Shown: positions 1 to 9,087, numbered from the stretch's first letter. The stretch: 64,000 nt of DNA from Streptomyces angustmyceticus (GCF_019933235.1 NZ_CP082945.1:5121501-5185500), one strand, 5' to 3'. Notes: a model not told the origin generated them from the letters alone. Program-made: numbers and translations.

Positions 1-45
1 GGGCTCGTCGAGGCCAAGGAAGAGGTGGAACGCCGGATGCGCTGA
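1..45 (+). CDS. C-terminal tail of an upstream gene (partial)
   Basis: The window opens inside a reading frame that gives GLVEAKEEVERRMR and then stops. The highly charged, helix-forming tail suggests a soluble protein or coiled-coil end. Only 14 residues are present, so no function can be assigned. The next start lies 18 or 72 bases downstream on the same strand, so the two genes could be co-transcribed. Confidence 0.4.
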   Translation, partial: GLVEAKEEVERRMR

Positions 46-117
46 CGGCCCGTTGGGCAGAGGATGTCCGGGAAGGATCCGCCGGGCCCCTCACGCCCCC
101 GCAGGAAGCGAGCGCCG

Positions 118-1563
118 ATGGCAGCGACCGAAGCGACCCGAGCCGCCGACGAGGCGTACGACGTCATCGTGCTGGGGGCCGGGCCGACCGGCGAGAACGT
201 CGCCGACCGGGCACACGCCGCCGGGCTGAGCGCGGTGGTCGTGGAGAGCGAACTGGTCGGCGGCGAATGCTCCTACTGGGCGTGCATGCCCAGCAAGGCG
301 CTGCTGCGCCCGGTATCCGCCCGCGCCGAGGCCCGCCGGGTCCCCGGCCTCAAGGACGCCGCCGACGTCCCCCTGGACGTGCCGGCGGTGCTCGCCCACC
401 GCGACGAGTTCACCTCCTACTGGAAGGACGACGGACAGGTCCGCTGGCTGGACTCCTCCGGCATCGACCTGGTCCGCGGCCACGGCCGGCTGGCCGGGCC
501 CCGGCGGGTGGTCGTGGACGGCGCGCGGGTGCTCACCGCCCGGCACGCGGTCGCGGTGTGCACCGGCAGCCGCGCGGTGCTGCCGCCCGTCCCGGGCCTG
601 GCCGAGGCCCGGCCCTGGACCAGCCGCGAGGCCACCAGCGCCAAGGCCGTACCGGGCCGCCTGGTGGTGGTCGGCGGCGGTGTGGTGGGCGTGGAGATGG
701 CCACCGCCTGGCGCGCCCTGGGCTCCTCCGTGACGCTGCTGGTGCGCGGCGACGGGCTGCTGCCCCGTATGGAACCGTTCGCCGGCCACCTGGTCGCCGA
801 ATCGCTCGCCGAGGCCGGGGTCTTCCTGCGGACCGGCGTCGAGGTGCGCGAGGTGCGCCGGGAGGCCCCGGGCGGCCCGGTCACCGTCCTCCTGGATTCC
901 GGCGACGAGATCGTCGCCGACGAGCTGCTGATCGCCACCGGCCGCTCCCCGCGCACCGAGGACATCGGCCTGGACACGGTCGGCCTGACCCCCGGCTCCT
1001 GGCTGGACGTCGACGACAGCCTCCGGGTGACGGGCGTGACCGGCGGCTGGCTCTACGGCGTCGGCGACGTCAACCACCGCGCGCTCCTGACCCACCAGGG
1101 CAAGTACCAGGCCAGGATCGCCGGTGCCGCGATCTCCGCGCGCGCCCGGGGCGTCCCGATCCTGGAGTCCGACCGCTGGGGCGCGCACGCCGCCACCGCC
1201 GACCGGCTCGCCGTCCCGCAGGTCGTCTTCACCGACCCCGAGGCCGCCTCGGTGGGCCTGACCGCCGCCGCGGCCGAACAGGCCGGCTACCGCACCCGGG
1301 TCGTCGACCAGGACCTGTCGGCCGTCGCCGGGGCCTCCCTGTACGCGGACGGCTACCGCGGCCGGGCCCGGATGGTCGTCGACCTGGACCGCGAGGTGCT
1401 GCTCGGCGCCACCTTCGTCGGCTCCGGGGTCGCGGAGCTGCTGCACTCCGCGACGGTCGCGGTGGCCGGCGAGGTCCCCCTGGAGCGGCTGTGGCACGCG
1501 GTGCCCTCCTACCCGACGATCAGCGAGGTGTGGCTGCGGCTGCTGGAGGCGTACCGCGGCTGA
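118..1563 (+). CDS. FAD/NAD(P) disulfide oxidoreductase (dihydrolipoamide dehydrogenase-like)
   Basis: This 481-residue protein belongs to the class I pyridine-nucleotide disulfide oxidoreductases, the family of dihydrolipoamide dehydrogenase and mercuric reductase. The FAD Rossmann motif GAGPTG is at residues 20-25, and the redox-active pair is Cys51/Cys56 in GGECSYWAC, a CxxxxC like that of E3 enzymes. A second nucleotide motif (VVGGGVVGVEMA) lies near residue 181. The C-terminal dimerisation domain holds HAVPSYPTISE, matching the His-Glu active-site base. No 2-oxoacid dehydrogenase genes are adjacent, so a free-standing quinone, NAD(P)H or thiol reductase is as likely as an E3 subunit. I chose the ATG at 118 because AGGAAG precedes it; an in-frame ATG at 64 would add 18 basic residues. 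Confidence 0.85.
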   Translation: MAATEATRAADEAYDVIVLGAGPTGENVADRAHAAGLSAVVVESELVGGECSYWACMPSKALLRPVSARAEARRVPGLKDAADVPLDVPAVLAHRDEFTSYWKDDGQVRWLDSSGIDLVRGHGRLAGPRRVVVDGARVLTARHAVAVCTGSRAVLPPVPGLAEARPWTSREATSAKAVPGRLVVVGGGVVGVEMATAWRALGSSVTLLVRGDGLLPRMEPFAGHLVAESLAEAGVFLRTGVEVREVRREAPGGPVTVLLDSGDEIVADELLIATGRSPRTEDIGLDTVGLTPGSWLDVDDSLRVTGVTGGWLYGVGDVNHRALLTHQGKYQARIAGAAISARARGVPILESDRWGAHAATADRLAVPQVVFTDPEAASVGLTAAAAEQAGYRTRVVDQDLSAVAGASLYADGYRGRARMVVDLDREVLLGATFVGSGVAELLHSATVAVAGEVPLERLWHAVPSYPTISEVWLRLLEAYRG

Positions 1564-1627
1564 GCCGCCCGGCCGGCCGGACGCCGCTCCGCCCCTGCCG
1601 GTCGGACGCCGCCCCGCGCCCGGCCGG

Positions 1628-2053
1628 TCAGGCGCCGTCCGCGCCCAGCGCCGCGGCGATCCGCAGCTGCCCGGCGCCCTCGTCGGCCCGCCCCTGGCGC
1701 TCCAGGGTGCGGCCCAGCATCAGGCGGGCGTACGACTCGACCGGGTCGCGCTCCAGCACGGCCCGCAACTCGGCTTCGGCGCGCTCCAGCCGGGCGGAGT
1801 GGTAGTAGGCGCGGGCCAGCAGCAGCCGGGGCGCGACCTGCCCGGGGTCCTCGTCCACCAGGCCGCGCAGGATGTGGGCCGCGGCCGTGAAGTCCTTCGC
1901 CTCGAAGAACAGCCGCGCCCGCGCCCAGCGCTCGGCGGCGGTGCCGTGCCCGTAGTAGTCCGCGTCCCGGTCCTGGCCGTACGCCACCGCGCCGGTGCCG
2001 TACGCCGTGGCAGCGGTGTCCTGACCCGTCCGTGCGCGGAAGCTCTCGTTCAT
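1628..2053 (-). CDS. tetratricopeptide repeat protein
   Basis: The product has 141 residues. A Tyr/Gly-rich N-terminus of about 35 residues is followed by alpha-helical repeats of TPR type (AERWARARLFFEAKDFTAA, then LARAYYHSARLERAEAELR, then LMLGRTLERQGRADEG). Such repeats are protein-protein scaffolds; no catalytic domain is present. The ATG at 2053 gives MNESFRARTGQD; the frame stays open upstream to 2167, but that part is Pro/Arg-rich and looks like shadow coding. It is convergent with the oxidoreductase and follows the SsgA-like gene on the same strand at a distance of 117 bases. Its partner is unknown. Confidence 0.75.
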   Translation of the reverse strand: MNESFRARTGQDTAATAYGTGAVAYGQDRDADYYGHGTAAERWARARLFFEAKDFTAAAHILRGLVDEDPGQVAPRLLLARAYYHSARLERAEAELRAVLERDPVESYARLMLGRTLERQGRADEGAGQLRIAAALGADGA

Positions 2054-2170
2054 ACCGCGCCCAACAGCGCGGCCCGGCGGAACATTCCACCGCACGGGCC
2101 GCGGCGGAGAGGCCGGCGCCGCACCGGCCCCTCCGCCGCGGCCCGTCCCCGCAGGCCGGTCCGCCACCCC

Positions 2171-2647
2171 CTACGCCCCGGGCTCGGGGGTCTCGTCCGC
2201 GGGCCGGGGGACGCCCGGCAGCAGATCGTCCGTCGGCGCCATGGCGAGCAGGTCGCTCAGCCCTTTGTCGAGGCCCAGGTGCCCCTGCTCGGAGCCCGGC
2301 GGGACCACCCGCAGGGTGCGCTCCAGCCAGGCGGAGACCGCGGCGGCCGGGGCCTCCAGCAGCGCCCGGCCGTCCGGCGATTCCAGCTCCACGCAGACCA
2401 GGCTGCGGCCGCCGGACTTGGTCGGCCACACCCGTACATCGCCGTCGCCGCACGTCCGGAAGACGCCCTCGACGAGCAGTTCGCGGGCGAAGGTCCACCG
2501 CACGGGAGAGGGGGAACCGATGTGGAAGGTGACATGGACGGCGTACGGGTCGTCCGTCCGGTAGGTCAGCCGGGCCGGCACCGGAACGCTCCGCTCCGGC
2601 GACAGGACCAGGCCCAGCTCCAGCTCTCGCTCCACCACGGTGTGCAT
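2171..2647 (-). CDS. ssgG: SsgA-like sporulation and cell-division protein (SsgG-like)
   Basis: This 158-residue protein is an SALP, a family confined to morphologically complex actinomycetes whose members control septum placement and peptidoglycan turnover during sporulation; SsgB, for example, recruits FtsZ. The core has the family pattern: an N-terminal beta-rich start, DPYAVHVTFHIG, a WTFARELLVEGV segment, GDGDVRVWP, LLEAPAAAVSAWLERT and VPPGSE. A tail rich in Asp, Glu and Pro extends beyond the roughly 140-residue core. I name it ssgG because flanking genes (M6 protease, pncB, clpS, nag PTS) resemble those I remember around SCO2924; sequence alone does not separate SALP paralogues. The ATG at 2647 has AGGAAAGG upstream. 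Confidence 0.8.
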   Translation of the reverse strand: MHTVVERELELGLVLSPERSVPVPARLTYRTDDPYAVHVTFHIGSPSPVRWTFARELLVEGVFRTCGDGDVRVWPTKSGGRSLVCVELESPDGRALLEAPAAAVSAWLERTLRVVPPGSEQGHLGLDKGLSDLLAMAPTDDLLPGVPRPADETPEPGA

Positions 2648-2883
2648 GACGTCCGCCTTTCCTCGCTCCCCGCGGACCCCCGGTACGGGCCCGCGCAGAG
2701 AGAAGAGGCGCCGGGCGCCGAACCATTACACGACTTCGTACAACTTTTTTCCCGCGCCTCTTCCAGGTGGTCGTGGGCGGGCACGGGCCTGGCGTGACCC
2801 GGGGTCTGATAGATGTGGACGCCGCGTTGCGGCAGACTGCACCCCACACCCACCAGGCCGAGTACAGATACGGGACTTCGGAC

Positions 2884-4461
2884 ATGAGCGCCCCTACCTC
2901 AGGATCCGCCGGCGGCAGCCCCACGCCAGGCTTCTACCCGGACCCGTCCATCCCCGGCTACATCCGGTACTGGAACGGTGCCGCGTGGGTGCCGGGCACC
3001 AGCCGGCCCGCCCCCGCCGAGGGGGAGGCCATGCCCGCGCCGCCGCCCGGTGCCGCCCCGCCCGCCGTCGAGGAGACCGGCCCGGTCTTCTTCGACGAGG
3101 AGGAGGCCGCCGGCAACTCCGCGCTCCCGGCCGTCCGCCGCGGCGGCGAGGTCGAGCCCCGGCCCGCCACCGGCTGGGACGACCCGGCCCGGCTGCACGG
3201 CACCGGCCCCGAACCGGCCGCCTCCTGGCAGGCCGACGCCTCCCGGCAGGGCGGCTACGGCGGCGAGAACGACCGCCGCATCTCCTGGGGTTCACCGGAC
3301 CAGGCGCCCGTCGGCACGCCGTCGGGCGGCGCCGCCTGGGGCGCGGTGCCGCCGCAGCGCGAGGAGGGCGACGGGGCACCGCCCGGCGAGGCCGCCGCGC
3401 GCCCGGAGGCCCCCACCGACGGGACGGTCGCCATCCGCGCCGTCAACCCGGCCGCGCGCCGCGGCGCGTCCTCCGGCGACCAGGGCACCACCGCCATCCG
3501 CGCGGTACGGCCCGACGCCGGCAAGCCCGCCAAGGGCGGCGAGACGATGGCGATCCGCGTCACGGGCGGCGGCCGCGCCCCGTCCGCCGCGCCCGACGGC
3601 GCCGCCCCGCAGTCGCTGCCGTCCGTCGGCGCCCCGCAGCAGGCCCGCCCGGCGCCCCAGCAGACCCCGGCGCCGCAGCCGACCCCGAGCCCGGCCCCGC
3701 AGCAGCAGGCCCCGAGCCCGGCCCCGCAGCAGCAGGCCCCGAGCCCGGCCCCGCAGAAGGCGGCCCCCCAGCAGCAGGCCGCCCCGCCGCGCCAGACGCC
3801 CCCGGGCCCCGCGCAGCAGACCCCCGGTCCGCAGGCGTCCGCGCCCTCCACCGGCTTCCCGCCGCAGGGCGGTGCCGCGCCGGCCGCGTCCGGCGCGCAG
3901 GACTCCGACGCCGACGGCGTCATCCCCTGGAAGCCGCCGGCCGCCGACGCCTTCTTCGCCGCCGCCCAGGCCGCGCAGGGCCACCCGGCGGGCCTCGGCC
4001 GCAGGCTGGCGGCCCGGCTGATCGACACGCTGGTGCTGGGCGGGCTCACCGCAGCGGTGGCCGTGCCCATGTGGAGCACCGTCACCGACCACCTCGACGC
4101 CAAGGTCGAGGCGGCCAAGCAGTCCGGGCGCCAGGTCACCGTCTATCTGATCGACGGCACCACCATCCCGGTCTTCGCCACGATCCTGGCCGTCCTGCTG
4201 CTCGGCGGTGCGCTCTACGAGGTGCTGCCGACCCTCAAGTGGGGCCGCACCCTGGGCAAGAAGATGTGCGGCGTACGGGTCCTCGACATCGAGAGCCATG
4301 ACACCCCGCCCCTCGGCGCGGCGCTCCGGCGCTGGTTCGTCTACAGCGTGCTGGGCGTGCTCGTCGTCGGCGTGGTGAACGTCCTGTGGTGCCTGTTCGA
4401 CCGGCCGTGGCGCCAGTGCTGGCACGACAAGGCCGCGCGGACGTTCGTCGCCGCCGGCTGA
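2884..4461 (+). CDS. RDD-family membrane protein with DUF2510 head and Pro/Gln-rich linker
   Basis: The product has 525 residues in three parts. Residues about 15-40 form a DUF2510 motif (GFYPDPSIPGYIRYWNGAAW). Residues about 45-350 are disordered and rich in Pro, Ala and Gln, with repeated TVAIRAVN/TTAIRAVR-like segments and a 9-residue tandem repeat encoded at 3682-3759. Residues about 360-515 are an RDD domain (GRRLAARLIDTLVLGG) with three hydrophobic segments and a C-terminal HDKAARTFV. RDD proteins are integral membrane proteins; some have been linked to ion transport, most are uncharacterised. The ATG at 2884 is preferred because DUF2510 follows directly. A second RDD gene lies 88 bases downstream. 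Confidence 0.8.
   Translation: MSAPTSGSAGGSPTPGFYPDPSIPGYIRYWNGAAWVPGTSRPAPAEGEAMPAPPPGAAPPAVEETGPVFFDEEEAAGNSALPAVRRGGEVEPRPATGWDDPARLHGTGPEPAASWQADASRQGGYGGENDRRISWGSPDQAPVGTPSGGAAWGAVPPQREEGDGAPPGEAAARPEAPTDGTVAIRAVNPAARRGASSGDQGTTAIRAVRPDAGKPAKGGETMAIRVTGGGRAPSAAPDGAAPQSLPSVGAPQQARPAPQQTPAPQPTPSPAPQQQAPSPAPQQQAPSPAPQKAAPQQQAAPPRQTPPGPAQQTPGPQASAPSTGFPPQGGAAPAASGAQDSDADGVIPWKPPAADAFFAAAQAAQGHPAGLGRRLAARLIDTLVLGGLTAAVAVPMWSTVTDHLDAKVEAAKQSGRQVTVYLIDGTTIPVFATILAVLLLGGALYEVLPTLKWGRTLGKKMCGVRVLDIESHDTPPLGAALRRWFVYSVLGVLVVGVVNVLWCLFDRPWRQCWHDKAARTFVAAG
3682..3759 (+). repeat. 27-bp in-frame tandem repeat (APSPAPQQQ)
   Basis: Nearly three copies of a 27-base unit lie head to tail at 3682-3708, 3709-3735 and 3736-3759. 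They encode (T/A)PSPAPQQQ in the disordered linker of the RDD protein. Copies are almost identical in DNA, consistent with slippage and recent copy-number change. Confidence 0.85.
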
Positions 4462-4474
4462 CGCACCCCCTCGC

Positions 4475-4497
4475 GGGGACGGCGGACGGCCGTCCCC
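4475..4497 (+). terminator. short hairpin after the first RDD gene
   Basis: A perfect 9-bp inverted repeat (4475-4483 with 4489-4497) with a 5-base loop lies 14 bases after the stop codon. There is no U-tract, as is common in high-GC terminators. It could instead modulate read-through into the next RDD gene. Confidence 0.4.
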
Positions 4498-4549
4498 CGA
4501 ACGGACTTCGCCGGATGCGGCGGGCCGCGACAAAGGGTCGACTCGGGCC

Positions 4550-5395
4550 ATGAGTACCGACCAGCCCCGTCCCGGTCCCGGTGAGCCGCCGGAGGACGAA
4601 CCGTTCCTGAAGAAGCCGCAGGAGCCCCCGGCGGACGGCGCGGTGCGCAACAGCGCGCCCCGCGAGAACGGTGCCCCCCGCAACCACGCTCCGCGCGGCA
4701 ACGGCACGGGCGGCAACGGCACGGGCGGCGGTACGGGCGCCGGTGAAGGCGGGACACCCCCTCCCGGCGGGCCGCCCCCGGGCGGAACTCCGCCGCCGCC
4801 GGGCGGCACCCCACCGCCGCCCGGTGGCACCCCGCCGCCCTACGCGGGGACCCCGTACGGCAGCGGCCCGTACGCCGGCGACCCCTACGGCGGGCAGCCC
4901 GGTCCGGCCGATCCGCTGGCCGGGATGCCGCCGCTGGCGAACCGCGGCCGACGGCTCGTGGCGCGGATCATCGACGCGATCATCATCGGGGTGCCGGTCT
5001 CGGTGATCATGACGCTGATCGTCGGCGGGGTGGACTACTTCAGCACCGACAGCGTGGAGGCCGGCCGGCAGTCGACGGTCTCGGGCGTGACCATGCTGGT
5101 GTACCTCGTCTACGAGGGGCTGATGATCTCCAGCCGCGGCCAGACCCTCGGCAAGATGGCGATGAAGATCCGGGTGGCGATGCTCTCCAACGGCTCGATC
5201 CCCACGGCCCAGGCGTCCTGGATCCGGGCGGCGGTCTACACGCTCCCGGAGATCGTGCCGTGCTGCGGCTTCATCTTCTGGCTGGTCAACGTCCTGTGGT
5301 GTACCTGGGACCAGCCGTACCACCAGTGTCTGCACGACAAGGCGGCGAAGACCGTGGTGGTGTCCACACAGACGGGTGACGCGCCCGCGGCGTGA
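4550..5395 (+). CDS. RDD-family membrane protein
   Basis: The 281-residue product has a charged, Asn/Gly-rich head, a Pro-Gly stretch at about residues 65-105 (repeated GGTPPPP) and an RDD domain from about residue 125 (NRGRRLVARIIDAIIIGVP). It has about three membrane segments and ends in LHDKAAKTVVVST, parallel to the tail of the preceding RDD protein. Both share the NVLWC.FDRPW/NVLWCTWDQPY element before the last helix, so they are paralogues. The intracellular disordered head is much shorter here and lacks DUF2510. No substrate can be inferred. Confidence 0.8.
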   Translation: MSTDQPRPGPGEPPEDEPFLKKPQEPPADGAVRNSAPRENGAPRNHAPRGNGTGGNGTGGGTGAGEGGTPPPGGPPPGGTPPPPGGTPPPPGGTPPPYAGTPYGSGPYAGDPYGGQPGPADPLAGMPPLANRGRRLVARIIDAIIIGVPVSVIMTLIVGGVDYFSTDSVEAGRQSTVSGVTMLVYLVYEGLMISSRGQTLGKMAMKIRVAMLSNGSIPTAQASWIRAAVYTLPEIVPCCGFIFWLVNVLWCTWDQPYHQCLHDKAAKTVVVSTQTGDAPAA

Positions 5396-5410
5396 GGCCC
5401 GCGGGCCGGC

Positions 5411-5767
5411 TCAGCGCGAGTGCTCGCCGATCCGGGCGTCCGGGGCGGCGGCCGGCCCGGTGAGGCCGCCCCAGCGGGCGCGGGCGGGCCCCGCCACGGG
5501 GCGGACGCGCTCGGCCGGCGTGGGGACGGCCCGCAGCGGCGTGGCCGCGGCGGGCGCCTCGGCATGTGCCGGACGACGGCGGACCACTCGCGGCACCCCG
5601 GGCATCGGGGCCGTCATGGCGACCAGCAGCCCGAGCCCGAGCCCGGCGATGGCGATGACCGCGACCCCCACCCCGGTCTGCGTCTGCGAGAGCAGCAGCA
5701 TCGCGAGGGTGGAGAGAAAGACGGTGGCCGAACCGTAGACGAGCTGTGCGGCGGTCGGACGAGGCAT
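5411..5767 (-). CDS. small two-helix membrane protein, unknown
   Basis: The product has 118 residues with two hydrophobic helices in the first 55 (LVYGSATVFLSTLAMLLL, then VGVAVIAIAGLGLGLLVAM). A cytoplasmic, Arg/Pro/Ala-rich tail without recognisable domains follows. It is convergent with the second RDD gene. The LAMLLLSQTQTG stretch resembles LLTQTGL in two other small membrane proteins of this window (21816-21959 and 51951-52256). No family recognised. Confidence 0.6.
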   Translation of the reverse strand: MPRPTAAQLVYGSATVFLSTLAMLLLSQTQTGVGVAVIAIAGLGLGLLVAMTAPMPGVPRVVRRRPAHAEAPAAATPLRAVPTPAERVRPVAGPARARWGGLTGPAAAPDARIGEHSR

Positions 5768-6166
5768 GGCGGAATCCGTCCTCGGAGGGTCGGCAGAGGG
5801 GCTCGGTCAAGGTCGCGCCGGCACACGAGCCTACGGTCGTTACTGCCCGGACGGAACGCCAGGTAAGCGTGACCTAACCCACGGTTCCGAAGCACAGGGG
5901 GCGCACGATGCCGCCCCCTCTTCGCGCGCCCGCCGCCGTCATGGCTGCTGGGGGCAGGGGCGCATGCCCGGCGGGCATATACGCCGGACCTCTGCCCGGC
6001 GCGGTGGCGCCCGGAGCGGGGCTGCCGCGCGGCGTCCGATACCCGTAACTCGCGGACCGAGAAACGTACTTCGCTGACGTGCCCAAGTCAAGATCTGTCT
6101 TTTTCCCCGTACTTCCGGTCGAATGCCGTCGAACAGTGACCGGTTCGAAGGGGAGGACAGCGCCAA
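5768..6166. other. 399-bp divergent intergenic region
   Basis: This gap separates the small membrane protein (minus) from the secreted protease (plus) and must hold both promoters. A 15-bp perfect palindrome with 6-bp arms lies at 5964-5978 (ATGCCC, 3-base spacer, GGGCAT). The 3' part, about 6080-6115, is locally AT-richer. No convincing ORF or structured RNA was seen. Confidence 0.5.
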
Positions 6167-8557
6167 GTGAGAGACAACAGAACGGTGTTCAGATCGGCCG
6201 CCCTGGCCACGGCGATTGCCGCGATCGGGGCGGCCGCTTTGTCTTCGGGGGTGGCCGCGGCCGACGCGCAGGGACCGTCGCCCGTCGCCAGGCGCCATGA
6301 CCCGGCCCCCGAGCGGACCGTGGACCACGACCTCAAGGGCCCGTTCAGCGACCGGCAGGCCGCTCAGCGCAAGGAAGCCCTCCAGCAGGTCATCTCCGGC
6401 GACGCCAAGGCGACCGTGCGGGGCGGCTCCAAGGTCGTCAAGCTCGGCAAGAGCAAGTACGTCGAGCTCGCCCGGCAGAAGACCGACAAGATCTTCACCA
6501 TCCTCGTGGACTTCGGCGACAAGGTCGACGACACCACGATGTACGACCCGGACGGCGACGGCCCCAAGCCGCCCGTGAAGAAGTACGGCGGCGACCCCGG
6601 CCCGGCGCACAACAAGATAGCCAAGCCGGACCGTGCCACGGACAACAGCACGGCCTGGCAGAAGGACTTCAACCAGAAGCACTTCCAGGACCTCTACTTC
6701 TCGCACGACAAGAAGAAGCAGTCGCTGGCCAAGTACTACGAGAAGCAGTCCTCGGGCCGTTACTCGGTCCAGGGCGAGGTCTCCGACTGGGTCAAGGTCG
6801 ACTGGAACGAGGCCCGTTACGGCTCCAACTACTGCGGCCAGACCAACTGCGCCAGCGCCTGGGACCTGATCCGCGACGGCGTCAACCAGTGGGCCAAGGA
6901 CCAGAAGGCCAAGGGCCGCACGGACGCGCAGATCAAGGCCGACCTCGCCAAGTACGACCAGTGGGACCGCTACGACCACGACGGCGACGGCAACTTCAAC
7001 GAGCCCGACGGCTACATCGACCACTTCCAGATCGTGCACGCCGGCGAGGACGAGTCCGCGGGCGGCGGTGTCCAGAAGACCAACGCGATCTGGGCGCACC
7101 GCTGGTACGCGTACGGCACCGACGCCGGCAAGACCGGCCCCACCGCCAACAAGGCCGGCGGCACCCAGATCGGCGACACCGGCATCTGGGTCGGCGACTA
7201 CACCATGCAGCCGGAGAACGGCGGCCTCGGCGTCTTCGCCCACGAGTACGGCCACGACCTGGGCCTGCCGGACGAGTACGACACCAGCGGCACCGGCGAG
7301 TCCTCGGTGGACTTCTGGTCGCTGATGTCGGGCGGCTCCTGGCTCGGCACCGGCAAGGACTCCATCGGCGACCTGCCCGGCGACATGAGCGCCTGGGACA
7401 AGCTGCAGCTGGGCTGGCTCAACTACGGCAAGGCGAAGGCCGCGAAGAAGTCCACCCACAAGCTGGGCGTCGCCGAGTACAACACCAAGAACAAGCAGGC
7501 CGTGGTCGTCGAACTGCCCGCCAAGGCGGTCAAGACCGAGATCGTGCAGCCCGCGGAAGGCTCCCACCAGTGGTGGAGCGGCATGGGCGACGACCTCAAG
7601 AACACCCTGACCCGGCCGGTGGACCTCACCGGCAAGTCCAAGGCGTCGCTGGCGCTCAAGGGCTGGTGGGACATCGAGAAGGACTACGACTACCTCTACG
7701 CCGAGGTCTCCACCGACGGCGGCAGCAACTGGACGGCCCTCGACGGCACCGCGGGCGGCAAGGCCATCCCGCGTGACGGCAGCGACAAGCCCGCCCTGAC
7801 CGGCACCGTGGCCGCCTACCAGGACCTCGTCTACCCGCTGGACGCCTACGCGGGCAAGAAGATCGACCTCCGCTTCCGCTACCAGACCGACGGCGGCGCG
7901 GCGCAGAAGGGCTTCGCGGCCGACAGCATCGGCGTCACCGCCGACGGCCAGGCGCTGTTCAGCGACAACGCCGAGGGCGGCGACAACGGCTGGACCAGCA
8001 AGGGCTTCTCGCGCATCGGCGGGTCCTTCACCAAGGACTACCCGCAGTACTACCTCGCCGAGAACCGTCAGTACGTGTCGTACGACAAGACCCTCAAGGC
8101 CGGCCCGTACAACTTCGGCTGGACCACCGCCAAGCCGAACTGGGTGGAGCACTTCCCGTACCAGAACGGCGTGCTGATCTGGCTGTGGGACACCTCGCAG
8201 GCGGACAACAACGTCGGCCTGCACCCGGGCCACGGGCAGATCCTGCCGGTCGACGCGCACCCGAAGGCCGAGCGGTGGACCGACGGCAAGCTGATGCGCA
8301 ACCGCTTCCAGTCCTACGACTCGACCTTCACGCGGGCCCGGACGGACGCGCTGACCCTCCACAAGGACGGCAAGACGGTCAAGATCAAGTCGAAGCCGGG
8401 CGTGACCCTCTTCGACGACCGGCACGGCGTCTACTACGACACCGCGAACCCGACCGGCGGTGTGATCGTTCCTGACACTGGCACCCAGATCAAGATCACC
8501 AAGGAGGCCCGGGACGGCTCCACGGTGACGCTCCGAGTGGGCAGCGCCGGTAAGTAA
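6167..8557 (+). CDS. secreted M6-family (immune inhibitor A-like) metalloprotease
   Basis: This 796-residue extracellular protease starts at a GTG preceded by GGGGAGGA. A Sec signal peptide covers residues 1-31 (ALATAIAAIGAAALSS, cleavage near AAADA). A propeptide-like Lys-rich segment follows. The zinc-binding HExxH is HEYGH at residues 359-363, followed by DLGLPDEYD as in peptidase family M6. Past residue about 460 there are Ig/MAM-like beta domains (CycA-unrelated) with WWSGMGDDLKN and ETEI..-type motifs seen in InhA-like proteins. The substrate is unknown; relatives degrade secreted host or own proteins. Usage of AAG is high, as in many exported Streptomyces proteins. Confidence 0.88.
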   Translation: MRDNRTVFRSAALATAIAAIGAAALSSGVAAADAQGPSPVARRHDPAPERTVDHDLKGPFSDRQAAQRKEALQQVISGDAKATVRGGSKVVKLGKSKYVELARQKTDKIFTILVDFGDKVDDTTMYDPDGDGPKPPVKKYGGDPGPAHNKIAKPDRATDNSTAWQKDFNQKHFQDLYFSHDKKKQSLAKYYEKQSSGRYSVQGEVSDWVKVDWNEARYGSNYCGQTNCASAWDLIRDGVNQWAKDQKAKGRTDAQIKADLAKYDQWDRYDHDGDGNFNEPDGYIDHFQIVHAGEDESAGGGVQKTNAIWAHRWYAYGTDAGKTGPTANKAGGTQIGDTGIWVGDYTMQPENGGLGVFAHEYGHDLGLPDEYDTSGTGESSVDFWSLMSGGSWLGTGKDSIGDLPGDMSAWDKLQLGWLNYGKAKAAKKSTHKLGVAEYNTKNKQAVVVELPAKAVKTEIVQPAEGSHQWWSGMGDDLKNTLTRPVDLTGKSKASLALKGWWDIEKDYDYLYAEVSTDGGSNWTALDGTAGGKAIPRDGSDKPALTGTVAAYQDLVYPLDAYAGKKIDLRFRYQTDGGAAQKGFAADSIGVTADGQALFSDNAEGGDNGWTSKGFSRIGGSFTKDYPQYYLAENRQYVSYDKTLKAGPYNFGWTTAKPNWVEHFPYQNGVLIWLWDTSQADNNVGLHPGHGQILPVDAHPKAERWTDGKLMRNRFQSYDSTFTRARTDALTLHKDGKTVKIKSKPGVTLFDDRHGVYYDTANPTGGVIVPDTGTQIKITKEARDGSTVTLRVGSAGK

Positions 8558-8584
8558 AACGTAAAATCGCAGGTCAGAGGCTAT

Positions 8585-8616
8585 TCGGCCGTCGCCCCCT
8601 AGCGGGCGGCGGCCGA
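8585..8616 (+). terminator. terminator hairpin after the M6 protease
   Basis: A 13-bp inverted repeat with one G-T wobble (8585-8597 with 8604-8616) and a 6-base loop lies 28 bases after the protease stop. It is followed by TTAGCGTTT. Confidence 0.7.
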
Positions 8617-8674
8617 TTAGCGTTTAGATGCGTTCTACAGTTCCTTGTTGACGCGAAGTCTCACGGGGGGAGAT

Positions 8675-9070
8675 ATGAGAATGTCCGGCGGCGGTTTCAC
8701 CAGGCTTCCCGGCGGAAGCGTGGTGGTCGCCCTCTCGCTGCCCAGACCGCCCCACGGGGCGCGGGGCGGCCTGTACGACTGCGGTTGCCGGGTGCGGGTC
8801 CTGGTCCACGCCGTGAACCGCCAGCGCGCCCTGACCAGGCTGCGCAACCTCGGGCTGCGGGCCGTCTACCTGCGCGGCAACACCGAGCCGCCCACGCCCG
8901 ACGAGATCACGGCCGTACTGCACCACCCCGACGGCCTGGTCTGGCGCCAGACCCCGGAGGACGACACCGAGTCCTGGCACCCGATACGCGCGCTGCTGCG
9001 CGATCCGGCGTTCCCGGTCGGCGGGCAGGGCCCGGACGGGGACGACGAGCGCCCCGCGTCGGCCGCCTGA
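8675..9070 (+). CDS. conserved hypothetical protein
   Basis: The product has 131 residues and no signal peptide or membrane segment. A central motif reads ALTRLRNLGLRAVYLRGNT, followed by PTPDEITAVLHHPDGLVWR and WHPIRALLRD. It looks like a small soluble alpha/beta protein. The ATG at 8675 has a strong GGGGGGAG upstream; an alternative ATG lies two codons later. It is convergent with pncA, 17 bases away. No family recognised with confidence. Confidence 0.65.
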   Translation: MRMSGGGFTRLPGGSVVVALSLPRPPHGARGGLYDCGCRVRVLVHAVNRQRALTRLRNLGLRAVYLRGNTEPPTPDEITAVLHHPDGLVWRQTPEDDTESWHPIRALLRDPAFPVGGQGPDGDDERPASAA

Positions 9071-9087
9071 CGGCCCCCGCGGGCGGC

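Noticed and set aside
64..117. Upstream start for the disulfide oxidoreductase
   Set aside because: It would add an 18-residue Arg/Pro-rich stretch before the FAD strand; ATG 118 has a better ribosome-binding site. It cannot be fully excluded.
5939..8425. 828-codon minus-strand frame opposite the M6 protease
   Set aside because: It has no recognisable domains and a Val/Gly/Leu/Ala-rich composition typical of an antisense shadow in high-GC DNA; the plus strand encodes a clear HExxH protease.
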